A DNA stretch of 64,000 bases from Nemertoderma westbladi (taxonomy: Eukaryota > Xenacoelomorpha > Nemertodermatida > Nemertodermatidae). This document shows positions 35,101 through 44,152 of the stretch, piece after piece. The DNA lies in assembly GCA_032718475.1 (NCBI GenBank), contig JAUCBJ010006873.1:32039-96038 (forward strand), read 5' to 3'. The position numbers and the translations under genes are program-made. Each line of letters starts with the position of its first letter. Positions within the stretch are counted from its first letter, which is position 1. The notes beneath the pieces were generated by a model. It worked only from the letters and a program-made list of their open reading frames with translations, ran no database searches and was not told the DNA's origin.

Positions 35101-37286
35101 AGCAATTTGTTAAGCGCGTATACACTTTAAAGTTAGGACACTTCCTATCATTCATTTTCTTCGATATTATATGCATTAGAATCGCAATCATCGATTTAGT
35201 GGGTGTAGAACAAGTCCAAATGTCCAAATTCCTGATCGTTTTTGAGTTACACAGATTTGTAGTTTTACCTTGATAGATGTAGATAGATAGGCGTAACTCC
35301 GTAAATAATGCCTAGATGATTTTTCTCTGTGATTGTTGAGTTTTATAGCTTTTATAGCTACTACTGCATTTAGTTATTAGGCCTAGCTCATACTGGTCTT
35401 ACTTAACTACTCATACTCATACTGCTATTTCAACTCATACTGTCATAGGCCCTAATCTTAATCTAACTTCTGAACTTGACTAACTAACACTAACAATGCC
35501 TCATGTCCCACTTTACCCCGGATGTCCCACTTTACCCCACTCGGGGTAAAGTGGGACACTGCGATTTTTTTAAAAATAAACCACCTGAACCAAAGGCTCA
35601 GGGGTTTATTTTGGTACAATCTGATAGCCCAGAGTTCAAATGTACAGAATATGCTTTGATTATATCCATCCAGGAAAATCCCTCTTGCTTTTAGAACCAA
35701 ACATACCAAACTTGTCCCATTTTACCCCGTCTTACCCTATATAATAAGGTCAAGAATGAACAAAACAAATCCGAGCTTCGGAGTATTCTGGGGAAGCCAA
35801 TATCACTGTCATCTAAAATTACAGATCACGGATGCCCATTGCACAAGCCGGTTTTAGATTTGGTTACTGTACCTCAGAGTCATCTGTTTGTCTCCAGTGG
35901 GGTGATAATCTATAGCGAATGGCGATGTGTATATTTGTAGCGGGTTAAGTTTAACTGCTTGGGTTATCAAGGCAGAATATTTACTGAGGTAAAAGGTATG
36001 AAGCTGTGAAATCGCGCGTCAAAATGGGCTGGTGAAACTTCCGCTGCATTTGGCAAGATAACTTACTTGGGGCATTATTACAGGGTGAGTGTCTCTCACC
36101 ATTAATCAACAATGAATGCAAGATAAGGGGAGCAGAACTGTCGAGAATTGATTTCACTTCTTCATATTTTATTATATATTTTCTATTGTAGTGGACAAGA
36201 CAAGAAACCGATGAAAATTGTAGCTCACTAACACAAGTAACATGTCCAACGCAGTACAATGCACAAAAAATACATTTATCATAGTAAGACATACGGTACC
36301 TGTGGTGTTGCTACAGGCTGTCGGAAACCACTCCAAGGTTGATTTACTCCAGGAACGTTCATCATAGGGGGCATCACCGGAACTTGTCCCCTCGGCGACG
36401 CCTCGGCCCTAAACCACGTGGGTTCTGGTTGAGGTGGAGGGCCCCAAGGCAGCAGCGGCCCACCGTGTCCGGGATGCATCATGGGTAGACCTGGATGCAT
36501 CAGTGGAGGACCGATATGAGGCGGTCTCATTATAAACCTGGGATCGATTCCCCAATGACCCTATATAATAAGAAAAAATACTTTACCATATTTAATATGA
36601 TGTACCTGCGATAATGGTGAAAGGTGAGTTGAGTAGGGGAGGGGGAGGGGGTTTATGGCAGAATAGTACAGGTACATATCCAATATCCATCCATTAACAT
36701 ATCTCATACCGGTAACTACTGCCCTATACTACTGTACTATTTTAGTACCGGGACCTCTATTTATGAACTTTGAAGGCCTCTAAGCTCTAACATTATATAA
36801 GTACCGGTAATCCTGTGTTTAAAATTTTTCCAAACATGCTAATTTTGTACCTGAAATGATTTCGGATTTCTAGGGAAAAATTTGCTACCAACAGCCACAG
36901 ACCGATGTTTAATATGTTACCTGATAGCCTATGGCCTATCGATATATGGCAGTATGGGCATACTACTATGAATCAATTTCAATTAGGCGTACCGGTACCT
37001 GATTACCGGCCAGTTGAAAATGGAGTGCAAAAATCTAAAAAAAAAATTTTAATTACATTTCAAATTTTTTTACTACCGGTACCGGTACCGCACTAGGCCA
37101 TGCAGTAGGCCTATATGCTATCAAAATAATATATAATAGGCCTAGCATATATCAGTATATAACTGTATAATAATATATAGGCCTAGCTACTGAGCTACTG
37201 CAATACACAATAACACTTACCAAGGGGCCGGGAGGAATAGGCCCACCCATCATTGGATCTTCCATCCACTCCATTCGCGGATTCAT
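27956..37286 (-). CDS. Multi-exon gene for a proline-rich, RS-domain nuclear protein (YLPM1-like in part)
   Basis: Five minus-strand exons have consistent phases and GT-AG borders: 37286-37221, 36560-36300, 33370-33272, 30910-29991 and 29154-27956. The first ATG is at 37286-37284. Domains in order: a Met/Pro-rich N-terminus (exons 1-2); a helical stretch TTQQKIRDLLEKAKATKQQL followed by FDSEFDGWEKQ and FADWRESHKGHPNRDEF...W..W (exons 3-4); a low-complexity AEGGGTT repeat (exon 4); basic and RS-rich regions; a charged helix; and a Pro-rich tail (exon 5). The aromatic W..Q/HP/Y..W..W spacing resembles a segment of YLPM1, a nuclear RS/YLP protein, but no P-loop kinase-like domain is seen here. 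A role in pre-mRNA processing is inferred from RS content only. Exon 5 ends with an open donor, so the gene continues leftward. Confidence 0.75.
29155..29990 (-). other. Intron 4 of the RS-domain gene
   Basis: AT-rich intron of 836 bp. It contains short GACTCCGACT direct repeats near 29245-29285 and 29498-29516. No nested gene. Confidence 0.6.
29991..30910 (-). CDS. Exon 4: helical W-rich segment and AEGGGTT repeat
   Basis: Acceptor CTCAATTAG before 30910, donor AGTCCAG/GTGAGG after 29991. The first 70 codons contain FADWRESHKGHPNRDEFNKY and NVWESWKAST, the part that recalls YLPM1. A long glycine/threonine/glutamate repeat follows, then an acidic stretch, and the exon closes with a helix (MVRVYSMIAEKSKNIGEAKK). 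It ends in phase 2, matching exon 5. Confidence 0.75.
30370..30610 (-). repeat. 21-bp coding repeat in exon 4
   Basis: Eleven or so tandem 21-bp units (GTACCACCCCCTTCAGCAGTT on the plus strand, with wobble changes) encode the heptad AEGGGTT on the gene strand, with occasional Glu or Cys replacements. The period preserves the frame. Copy number is likely polymorphic. Confidence 0.85.
30911..33271 (-). other. Intron 3 of the RS-domain gene
   Basis: Intron of 2.36 kb. It holds poly-C at 31829-31849, poly-G at 31935-31954, poly-C at 32491-32513 and a GGAGCAGGTTACAG module near 32650. No nested gene or complete element was recognised. Confidence 0.6.
33272..33370 (-). CDS. Exon 3 of the RS-domain gene
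   Basis: A 99-nt exon with acceptor CATTTCTTTCAG and donor AAACAG/GTTAGA. It encodes 33 codons in phase 0, beginning TTQQKIRDLLEKAKATKQQL and ending in EFDGWEKQ, a predicted helix. Confidence 0.75.
34060..34400 (-). pseudogene. RTE-like LINE fragments (two joined pieces)
   Basis: On the minus strand, 34400-34250 reads QQISDRMSISSKDGMLEHAD then DFCYLGSWIRKSG, nearly the same as 54797-54900. Positions 34200-34060 read GGQPMTLVRRLLKD and MGDRELWR, nearly the same as 12120-12230. The stretch between these parts of ORF2 is missing, so this is an internally deleted copy. Confidence 0.75.
34893..35737. mobile_element. TA-flanked DNA element with 25-bp TIRs
   Basis: The left end (34893-34917, beginning GGGTAAGACGGGGTAAAATG) is the exact reverse complement of the right end (35713-35737), and TA lies on both outer sides. 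The core GGGGTAAAATGGGACAT is repeated four times inside the left end and again, inverted, at about 35503-35562. TA duplication suggests the Tc1/mariner superfamily. The 845 bp hold no transposase, so it is non-autonomous. Confidence 0.85.
36300..36560 (-). CDS. Exon 2 of the RS-domain gene
   Basis: A 261-nt exon in phase 0 at both ends, with acceptor ATTATATAG and donor CCACAG/GTACCG. It encodes a Pro/Met-rich segment with repeats such as PPLMHPGLPMMHPGHGGP and a WFRAEA motif. Confidence 0.75.
36561..37220 (-). other. Intron 1 of the RS-domain gene
   Basis: Intron of 660 bp, rich in TACCGGTA and TAGGCCTA motifs (for example 36783-36806 and 37074-37090). No nested gene. Confidence 0.55.
37221..37286 (-). 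CDS. Exon 1 of the RS-domain gene (start codon)
   Basis: A 66-nt coding exon. ATG at 37286-37284 in context TCAAATGAATC. It encodes 22 residues, MNPRMEWMEDPMMGGPIPPG and PL, up to the donor CCCTTG/GTAAGTG. Phase 0 fits exon 2. No upstream coding exon is required. Confidence 0.7.
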
Positions 37287-38379
37287 TTGACACTGTTATT
37301 CTTTGTCAGTTCGCTTGTTACAGCTGTCAGGCTGTACAGGGTTAGCAATCTGGTAATTGTGTGGATTAGTATAGTAAGTTCTAAGTTCAGAAGTTGTAAC
37401 CGATAGGCCTATCGAGGTACCGTATGGCTGTATGGTACCTGACGGTACCTGGGTATAGTCTACAGGTCTAGTCCTAGTCTGATTCTGATAGTGCTCACAC
37501 TGACAAGAAAGGCCTACTACATGAGGTAGAATAAAACGTCTGTCCTTATCTGATCTGATCTGATCTGACAGCATCTGATCCTATAACCAATCAGGAGAAA
37601 GAGATATAATATTTACCTAACTGCCTGTTAGGTAAATAGCCAATAGCTGAATAGGGGATCACGTTTCACTTGCCTGTTTATGTATCAGTATCATCATGAT
37701 GACATAGCAGTACAGGCATACCGGTATGCATCATAATGCACAAAGGCATATTATTATATATTAAAAATGCGATATAGGATGAAGGATGGCGGGTATGAAA
37801 GTTGTGTGATTGTCCCAGCAAGATGGATAGTTTCAGATGTAAACAACTTTCGTAGATTTAGTTGGTGTTGAAACATTAAACATTTACCGGTATTAAAAAC
37901 AATACAGCCTTTGCTGCAATATTTTCGTAAATCTTTCTTGTTAATAGTTATCATTATTAATAGTAATAAATATAAACTCTCTAAACAATAAAATAATTAT
38001 TATATACCAATAATAATATATAACCCTTCACCCACACACATAATTTAAATAATGTAAATAATGTAGAAACAGATTGACTTAGTTATCATTATTAATAGTT
38101 AAAGTTAATTGTATTAATTATAATATAATATATATAATATTATAATATTATTAATTAAGTAATGATACTTATTAATACATTACATTTAAAATATTTATTG
38201 TTTGTTTGTTACGCTAAACAGCTAAAGGGAAGGCAGGAAGGGGTATCTCTCTAGGCCTACTGTGTAGTGTGTGTAGTGTGTATATGACGAAACACTTAAC
38301 ATGCCCCACATTGCCAGCTGATACAGTGGAGTTTATACTCAGACGATGAAGGAATGTGGGAAGGTGGATGGGAATGTGG
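37287..38379. other. Upstream region of the RS-domain gene, AT-rich
   Basis: No gene seen. It contains (GATCT)-like runs near 37546-37566 that are mirrored as AGATC runs near 39473-39496, TACCGGTA motifs, and a long AT-rich block at 37940-38210. Confidence 0.4.
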
Positions 38380-38600
38380 GAATTAATAAACGTTGTTGTT
38401 ACCTTCCAATTGAAGGAAAAGAGCAGGTTACAGCGGCTGTAATTTCTAACCAAAACAATAAACGACGTTTTACCTACAAATTGAGGGAAAGGAGCAGGTT
38501 ACCGAGACAGGGTTTTCTAACCAAAACAATAAAGGATTTTGTTACCTACCAATTGAGGGAAAGGAGAATATGTTACCGCGGCGGCTTGTTTACACCCACC
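38380..38600. repeat. About 70-bp tandem repeat of a dispersed module
   Basis: Three diverged copies of a unit containing AATTGAGGGAAAGGAGCAGG, then TTAC, a variable GC-rich centre and TTCTAACCAAAACAATAAA. Single copies or halves occur at 11165, 32646 and, inverted, at 41990-42090. Confidence 0.75.
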
Positions 38601-38737
38601 TTCTTACTAACCATCCGACTGACTGATCAATAGATCATCCCCCTCAAAAATAAAGGACATCGCGCACGCGCATATAACACTTACAGTAATAAAGATACAT
38701 TTAATAAAAAATATCGACCAATAAAAAATCGACCAAA

Positions 38738-39060
38738 AAGTGAAATCCTGGTATTCTTTACATGGGCGAAGAATACCAGACTTTATGCCGTTATATTTCA
38801 CTTTGCAGTTACCCCCATGTGAAGAATACCAGGTTTTCACCAAAAACATAGATTACAGAACGGCTGAATATAACCAAAACAATAAACGAATTAGTATATT
38901 TACAGGTTATAAGACATAAATAAGCTCTATAATACACTCAATAAAGATAAATTAAAAAAGAATTAAAATCTTCACATATAAAATTCCAGTAAAAGTCGAC
39001 TGAAAAGTGAAATCCTGGTATTCTTCACATGGCAGCATGGGCGGTATTCTTCACATGGGC
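38738..39060. repeat. Duplicated module with GTATTCTTCACATGG motif
   Basis: GTGAAATCCTGGTATTCT(T/C) occurs at 38738 and 39007, about 268 bp apart. The core CCTGGTATTCTTYACATGG is also present inverted at 38815-38833 and, shortened, at about 39041-39058. It looks like a small foldback or satellite-like module. Confidence 0.6.
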
Positions 39061-39222
39061 CGGCACCAAAATTTGGCACCAGCCGCTAAAAACAAATTTA
39101 AGACTTCTAGCTTATTTTATTTGAATTCCTTTTAGTTCGTTTCAGTTAGTCTTTTAGTTAGTATCGTTAGTTTCAGAGCGGGAGGTGTTATATAGACACA
39201 CCCCCCCCCCCCCCCGGGTTTA
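39061..39222. mobile_element. Fragment related to the piggyBac-like element
   Basis: The segment GGCACCAAAATTTGGCACC and what follows matches the right part of the elements at 3110 and 7315, and it ends in a poly-C run and CCCGGGTTTAA. It is more diverged and only about 160 bp long. Confidence 0.65.
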
Positions 39223-39273
39223 AGGGGAATACCGGGGAAACTTCACATGATGGTCGACATAGGCAGAAAGTAC

Positions 39274-39438
39274 AGTACTCATTTAGCTACCATTTAAGGA
39301 TGCAAGGCAGAGATGCCTCGCTAAACCCTTCGAAACATTCGTGCCGAAACGAAAACTACCTTGGCCCCCCACGCCGGGGTTGAACCCACATCCTCCGTGA
39401 GATGTGAATTCAATATAACCACTACACCACGGTGCGCT
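39274..39438 (-). repeat. tRNA-derived SINE, copy 1
   Basis: The minus strand starts with a tRNA-like head (A box TGGTGTAGTGGTT, B box GGGTTCAACCCC) followed by a body containing TTTTCGTTTCGGCACGAATG and GCATCCTTAAATGG. The same arrangement is at 40892-41055. Pol III boxes plus a shared non-tRNA body define a SINE family. Confidence 0.8.
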
Positions 39439-40311
39439 CTGAACCAAGGTGGAACAAGTGTCAGATACCGTCAGATCAGATCAGATCAGATCAGATAAGG
39501 ACAGACGTTTTAGCCATCCTACTACTACATTGACACTGACACAGCAGCGCCGTACACCTTATACAGTTGTACTACTATTTATCTGTACGCTATTACAGTA
39601 TCATAATGCAGTAGTGCACTACTGCACTAAACAGCTAAAGTGCATTATAGTCATCATCAGTGCACCACTGCATTAAAGTGCATTTTCATTATTCACCTAT
39701 CATACTAAATAAGTACACCATCTCCCTTAAGTACGGCGGTAATTTGTGGCCATTTATTTTTTTTTGTGATGTAAAATTGTGTTATTTAAATTAATCCATT
39801 CGAAAATAAAATTAATATGATTTAGCATCGGAAAAAGTAATTAATATGTTTTAGCATCGAAAAAAGGAATTAATCTGTTTTAACATCGGAAATAATAATT
39901 AATATATTTTATCATCGAAAAAAGGAATTAATATGTTTTGGTGTTACTAAAACTAGATCTTATTGCTCACAGTAGAAAGGGGTTTAAGTCACACTTGGTG
40001 GGAATGGGAAATCATACCTTTACAGCTTTAGGCCTTGTAGCCAAGCCGGGTGAATAACAACGTGACATACCAAAGTAGTCCCTATACAGCTATATGCTAC
40101 TGCTACATTCTACGTATATGCTATGTACCATAAGAAAGAGGAGGAAATTCTCTATCTAATGGATCAATAAACGTTTTGCGACTTTTGCAAACGAGTTTTG
40201 CAACTTACGTCCTTGGGACTATCACAAAGACTTTCATTAATACTGAATAACTAATGGAAGTTACTGGTCGTCTGCCTCCCCCAGTATAGAACATGCAATC
40301 ATTGAATGGGA

Positions 40312-40768
40312 CAGTGGCGCAGCCATAGGGGGGGGGGGGGGGGGGGGGGGGGGACACGTCCCTCCCACTTTTCAGTTAGGGGGGGGGGGGGGGGGGGGCA
40401 CCATATCATATGTCCCCGGCACTTTTTACACTTTGTATTCAATTTAAAATTCAAATAATCATGACAAACTCTGATCGGGTATTACACTATAACTATTAAC
40501 TCCTACGTACATTTCAATGCCTCCCAACCTTGTCACATATTTCTAAACACATGAACTGTTTTTGCACTGACAATATACAGTAAGTCACTTGATAATATAA
40601 GGTGTATTTCCATACCTAACCCCAAATTATCTTCATATATTGTTTTGGTTAGAAAATTCATGCAATCTCATTAAGATTTGTAAAAAAAATTTTGTGGGGG
40701 GTTATGCCGGACCTAAAATTATTTTATCGTCCCCCCCCCCCACTTTTGGGAACGTGGCTGCGCCCCTG
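40312..40768. mobile_element. hAT-like MITE with 8-bp target duplication
   Basis: Ends CAGTGGCGCAGCCA (40312-40325) and TGGCTGCGCCCCTG (40755-40768) form inverted repeats with one mismatch. GAATGGGA is duplicated exactly on both sides (40304-40311 and 40769-40776). An 8-bp duplication with CAG...CTG ends is diagnostic of hAT elements. The 457 bp contain poly-G tracts at 40328-40352 and 40379-40398, a poly-C tract near the right end, and no transposase. Confidence 0.9.
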
Positions 40769-40891
40769 GAATGGGACGTAAAAGTAAGAAAAGTAAATTT
40801 TCTTCGTCCGCTAGGCCAGGGATTACGCACAAAGTCTGACGACTTATTTCCAGTGCGGTTCCCCCAGAACTTTACTCCTCAGAGGAAACTC

Positions 40892-41055
40892 CAGTACTCA
40901 TTTAGCTACCACTTAAGGATGCAAGGCAGAGATGCGCCCTGGCTGGTCCCTTTAAAGCATTCGTGCCGAAACGAAAACTGCCCTGGCTCATGTAAGGATC
41001 GAACCCACGACCTACAGGAGATGTGAATTCAATGAAACCACTACACAAAGGCGGA
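40892..41055 (-). repeat. tRNA-derived SINE, copy 2
   Basis: Same family as 39274-39438: body with CATTTAGCTACCACTTAAGG and TTCGTGCCGAAACGAAAACT on the plus strand, and a tRNA-like head at the right end with B box GGTTCGATCC on the minus strand. Confidence 0.8.
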
Positions 41056-41299
41056 ACCTTGGACAAGTGGTAGGTTATGTCGGTACAGAAACTCACGACG
41101 ATTTAGTAAGGGATTTAGCAGAAACCAATGAGCAATAAGATCTATTTTTAGCAACACCAAAACAATATTAAATCCTTTTTTCGATGATAAAACATATCAA
41201 TTTCATTTTCGAATAGATTAATTTCAAGAACACTATTTTAAATCACAAAAAAAATTATTGGCCACAAATCGCCACCGTACTTACCTAGCAAAGACACAT

Positions 41300-42557
41300 C
41301 CGGCCAATATCCGGATAATATCCAGCTAAACCCCGCTAGCTTGGTTTTTTGCGTAATATCCGGGAACGAGTTTGCAAAAAAGGAATAGAAAGACAAAATA
41401 GAAATAAATAAGTAATTTTATCAATACCAAAAGGTGTTGATACGGCTTGGGTTCCAGGAACTCCTCATATCTCGAAAACTACAGGATCTTTAAATTTTTA
41501 TTTGTCTCATCTGAAGGAGGACATAATTTTAGCTAGGGACAAGGTCGTATCTATAGTAGGTCATGCCCCCCCCCCCCCCCCCCCCCCCAAGTTTCCCACT
41601 CGCCACCGTTTCTCTTGGAAGTTCTACAGCTACCAACCAGCTACCTAACAGTAGCCCTACTTCTAGTTCAGTGGGTATTTCACGGGGTTTACTAGCACCA
41701 GAAGGAGATTCATTATGCAAAATGCATCATGTAAATACTGTACATAGAGTAATACTACTCGACACGAGTCGACTCGCGAAGTTGTGAGGCTACCGAGAAG
41801 TGCTCCACTCCTTTTCCCAAATCCCAAATTATTATTATGAATAATTCGATTAAATTACATAACCAAATATTCAATCAGAGTCAATTTCTACAGTAGTTAC
41901 AGTAGTTCATATCCGTACCTGTAGTACAGTATTTCCATTGCAAAAATAAGACTAACGACTAAACCTATGTTATTGAGTTATCGTTTATTGTTTTGGTTAG
42001 AAAATCCCGCCACTGTGACCTGCTCCGTTCCGTTAATTGAGAAATCTAGTTTTGTTTATTGTTTTGGTTAGAAAACACCGCCACTTGTAACACAGGTACG
42101 TATATGAGCGGATTCCATGATTACAACATCAATTACAATACATAATCACTTACATACAGTACTTAACAGTCTGACCGAAGGGCAAGTCGACCTTTACTAG
42201 GCGACATTTTAGATAGATACACACCAAAACTCAAAATACGCACCCCGTCTAATACTAAACTGCTAGACGGGTTCATCTTTTACCCTTTGCTTATAGGGCT
42301 GTAGGGCCTATTGATAAACGAAGAAACTACCGTTCTATTGGTCGCTATGCTTTTAGGCCTATGCTAACTTTGCAGTTTTCTAGGCAGCAACTGCAAGGCC
42401 TGTGAGTAAAGGTTGCTTGCCGTAGGGCCGCTACTACTACAATACAGATCAACGATTACTGGAATAACTTCATTCAGTCAGTGTAATTAATAAAATATCA
42501 TCATACAGCTGTAACTACCCGACAGCAAATAGCTGATTGTCGACTTGGGGCGCGAAG
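41300..42557. other. Intergenic DNA upstream of LCMT1
   Basis: No gene seen. Poly-C tract at 41566-41588. Two inverted copies of the TTTATTGTTTTGGTTAGAAAA / CCTGCTCC module lie at about 41985-42090. No TATA box can be assigned with confidence. Confidence 0.45.
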
Positions 42558-43502
42558 ATGGCGAGTGATGCTGTTATATCCACAAATGAGGAATCCCTTT
42601 CCTGTAAGCAATGGGCCATCTCAAAAGGCTATTGGACGGACCCGTACGTAAAACTCTTCTTAAAGAGTCAACCGAGACCCAGGCCACCCGAGATAAACAA
42701 GGGAGTGTACGCGCGAGCCAAAGTTATCGAAAACCTAACAGTACGATTTCTAGAGCAACGCACCGACGCAACTTGTCAAATTGTTAATTTAGGCGCGGGA
42801 TTCGAAACCTTGTACTGGAAAATACGACAGATAGGACTGCGACCCAAACAATTCATCGATTTAGACATGCCGCGTGTTACTCAAGTTAAGTCACACATAG
42901 TTCGAAAAAAATCCGAATTATATTCTATAGTTGAACCAGAAACCCAACCAAATGATAATAAACAACTCCACAGTAGAGACTATCACATCGTGTCTGCCGA
43001 TCTTCAGAAAGTCTCACATGTCGAGACTGTTTTGAATTTATGCGGCGTTGATTTTGACGCTCCTACTTGTTTTATCGCCGAGTGCGTGCTGGTCTATCTC
43101 TCGCAGAGTGGATGCCGCCAACTACTCCAGTGGATTGCCGATCGTTTTTCCAACGCCACGTTAATTCTTTACGAACAGGTAAACATGTCTGACGCATTCG
43201 GCAGCACGATGCTGTACAACCTCGCACAGAGAGGCATCGAGGTTCCTGGGATAGCGGATTGCGAGAGTCTCGAGTCGCAAACCGTTAGGTTTACCACTAC
43301 CGGTTGGGTTCGTTGTCGTCTACTTTCTATGCTCGACGCTTACCGGACGTGTTTCCCCGCAGAGGAAATCTCTCGGATCGAAAGTCTGGAGAGATTGGAT
43401 GAACGCGAACCTTTTGAACAGTTGCTAAGTCATTATTGCATCGCAACCGCTAGTAATAAAGCTGATAATGACTTCCAATTGTTGTGGTTCAAAGATACAT
43501 GA
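42558..43502 (+). CDS. LCMT1: Leucine carboxyl methyltransferase 1
   Basis: LCMT1 uses S-adenosylmethionine to methylate the C-terminal leucine of the protein phosphatase 2A catalytic subunit, which directs PP2A holoenzyme assembly in the cytosol. The 314-residue product starts at ATG 42558 in a good context (GAAGATGG); an in-frame TTG 21 bases upstream is not a plausible eukaryotic start. The N-terminal SKGYWTDPYVKLF and PEINKGVYAR blocks are typical of LCMT family proteins. IVNLGAGFETLYW (about residues 74-86) is the SAM-binding motif I, and AECVLVYL (about 174-181) is the family's later motif. Human LCMT1 is about 334 residues. The frame is complete with no intron, so it is either an intron-poor native gene or an intact retrocopy. 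No premature stop is seen. Confidence 0.9.
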   Translation: MASDAVISTNEESLSCKQWAISKGYWTDPYVKLFLKSQPRPRPPEINKGVYARAKVIENLTVRFLEQRTDATCQIVNLGAGFETLYWKIRQIGLRPKQFIDLDMPRVTQVKSHIVRKKSELYSIVEPETQPNDNKQLHSRDYHIVSADLQKVSHVETVLNLCGVDFDAPTCFIAECVLVYLSQSGCRQLLQWIADRFSNATLILYEQVNMSDAFGSTMLYNLAQRGIEVPGIADCESLESQTVRFTTTGWVRCRLLSMLDAYRTCFPAEEISRIESLERLDEREPFEQLLSHYCIATASNKADNDFQLLWFKDT

Positions 43503-43512
43503 AATAAATAAA
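43503..43512 (+). terminator. Polyadenylation signal of LCMT1
   Basis: Two overlapping AATAAA hexamers at 43503-43508 and 43507-43512 begin one base after the stop codon, which would give a very short 3' UTR. Confidence 0.5.
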
Positions 43513-44046
43513 AGCAATTTAATTTGACCTATTTGGTTATTCAATTTAGTTTTGCAATGTATTTATTATATTTATAAAATTCAGATTTATAAACTAACGG
43601 GAATATTGAATTGTTTAATCTTTTATTCTAAAATTGTAACAAGACTTATAACGCAACGCCCCTAGTAATAAGATAAGGATGATAAGCAAATTGCTTTACA
43701 GTTTTAGGATCCTCTCGTATTCTTTATTTTAAATTCACTCACTACGTTATACGCAAGTAGGTAGATAGTTAAGTTATAATATAAATTTTACATTTTACCC
43801 CTAGTTTACTTTTTTACATTTATATTTTATTTATACTGTAATTATTTTCGGTAACCTTATCACCATAAATTATAATATCATTGAAAACTAAATGTTAAGC
43901 TAAAACTAAATGTGAAGTTCTACATTTTTTGTCATGCAAGGAGAAATACAGTAACATTTCATAAATAGTAACACTTTTGATACAATGATTTTTTTAAAGT
44001 AACCCACTGTTGAATTTGATTTATGAACTGTGTTTCTGAAATTTTC
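43513..44046. other. Intergenic DNA, AT-rich
   Basis: Nothing recognised. Confidence 0.4.
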
Positions 44047-44152
44047 AGATAGGGGGAAACTGGACGCAATAAAAATTCATCCCTCTCCAGGGTAAATTGG
44101 ACGCAAATAACAGATGATTACTTTGCGTCCAGTCCCCCCTCCCCCCTGTCTC
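44047..44152. mobile_element. Small hairpin MITE
   Basis: AGATAGGGGGAAACTGGACG (44047) is mirrored by CGTCCAGTCCCCCCTCCCCC and CTGTCT (ending 44152), with a related internal GGGTAAATTGGACGCAAATA. The 106-bp unit has no coding capacity. The family is unassigned. Confidence 0.6.

Larger units (their letters stand above)
33371..36299 (-). other. Intron 2 of the RS-domain gene
   Basis: Intron of 2.9 kb that has collected a LINE 3' fragment (34060-34400), a poly-C run (34407-34424) and a TA-flanked TIR element (34893-35737). Confidence 0.6.
39729..41290. mobile_element. Long-TIR (foldback-type) element, 1.56 kb
   Basis: 39729-39970 and 41135-41290 are diverged inverted copies. Both run from TAAGTACGGYGG at the outer end through TTTGTGGCC, an AT-rich part and CATCGAAAAAAGGA to AGATCTTATTGCT. 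The left arm has expanded by tandem repeats of about 35 bp (AATTAATATGTTTTAGCATC). The interior contains a hAT-like MITE (40312-40768) and a SINE (40892-41055). No transposase is seen. Confidence 0.7.

Noticed and set aside
42537-42557. A start for LCMT1 at 42537
   Set aside because: That codon is TTG. The ATG at 42558 has a good context and fits the family's N-terminus.
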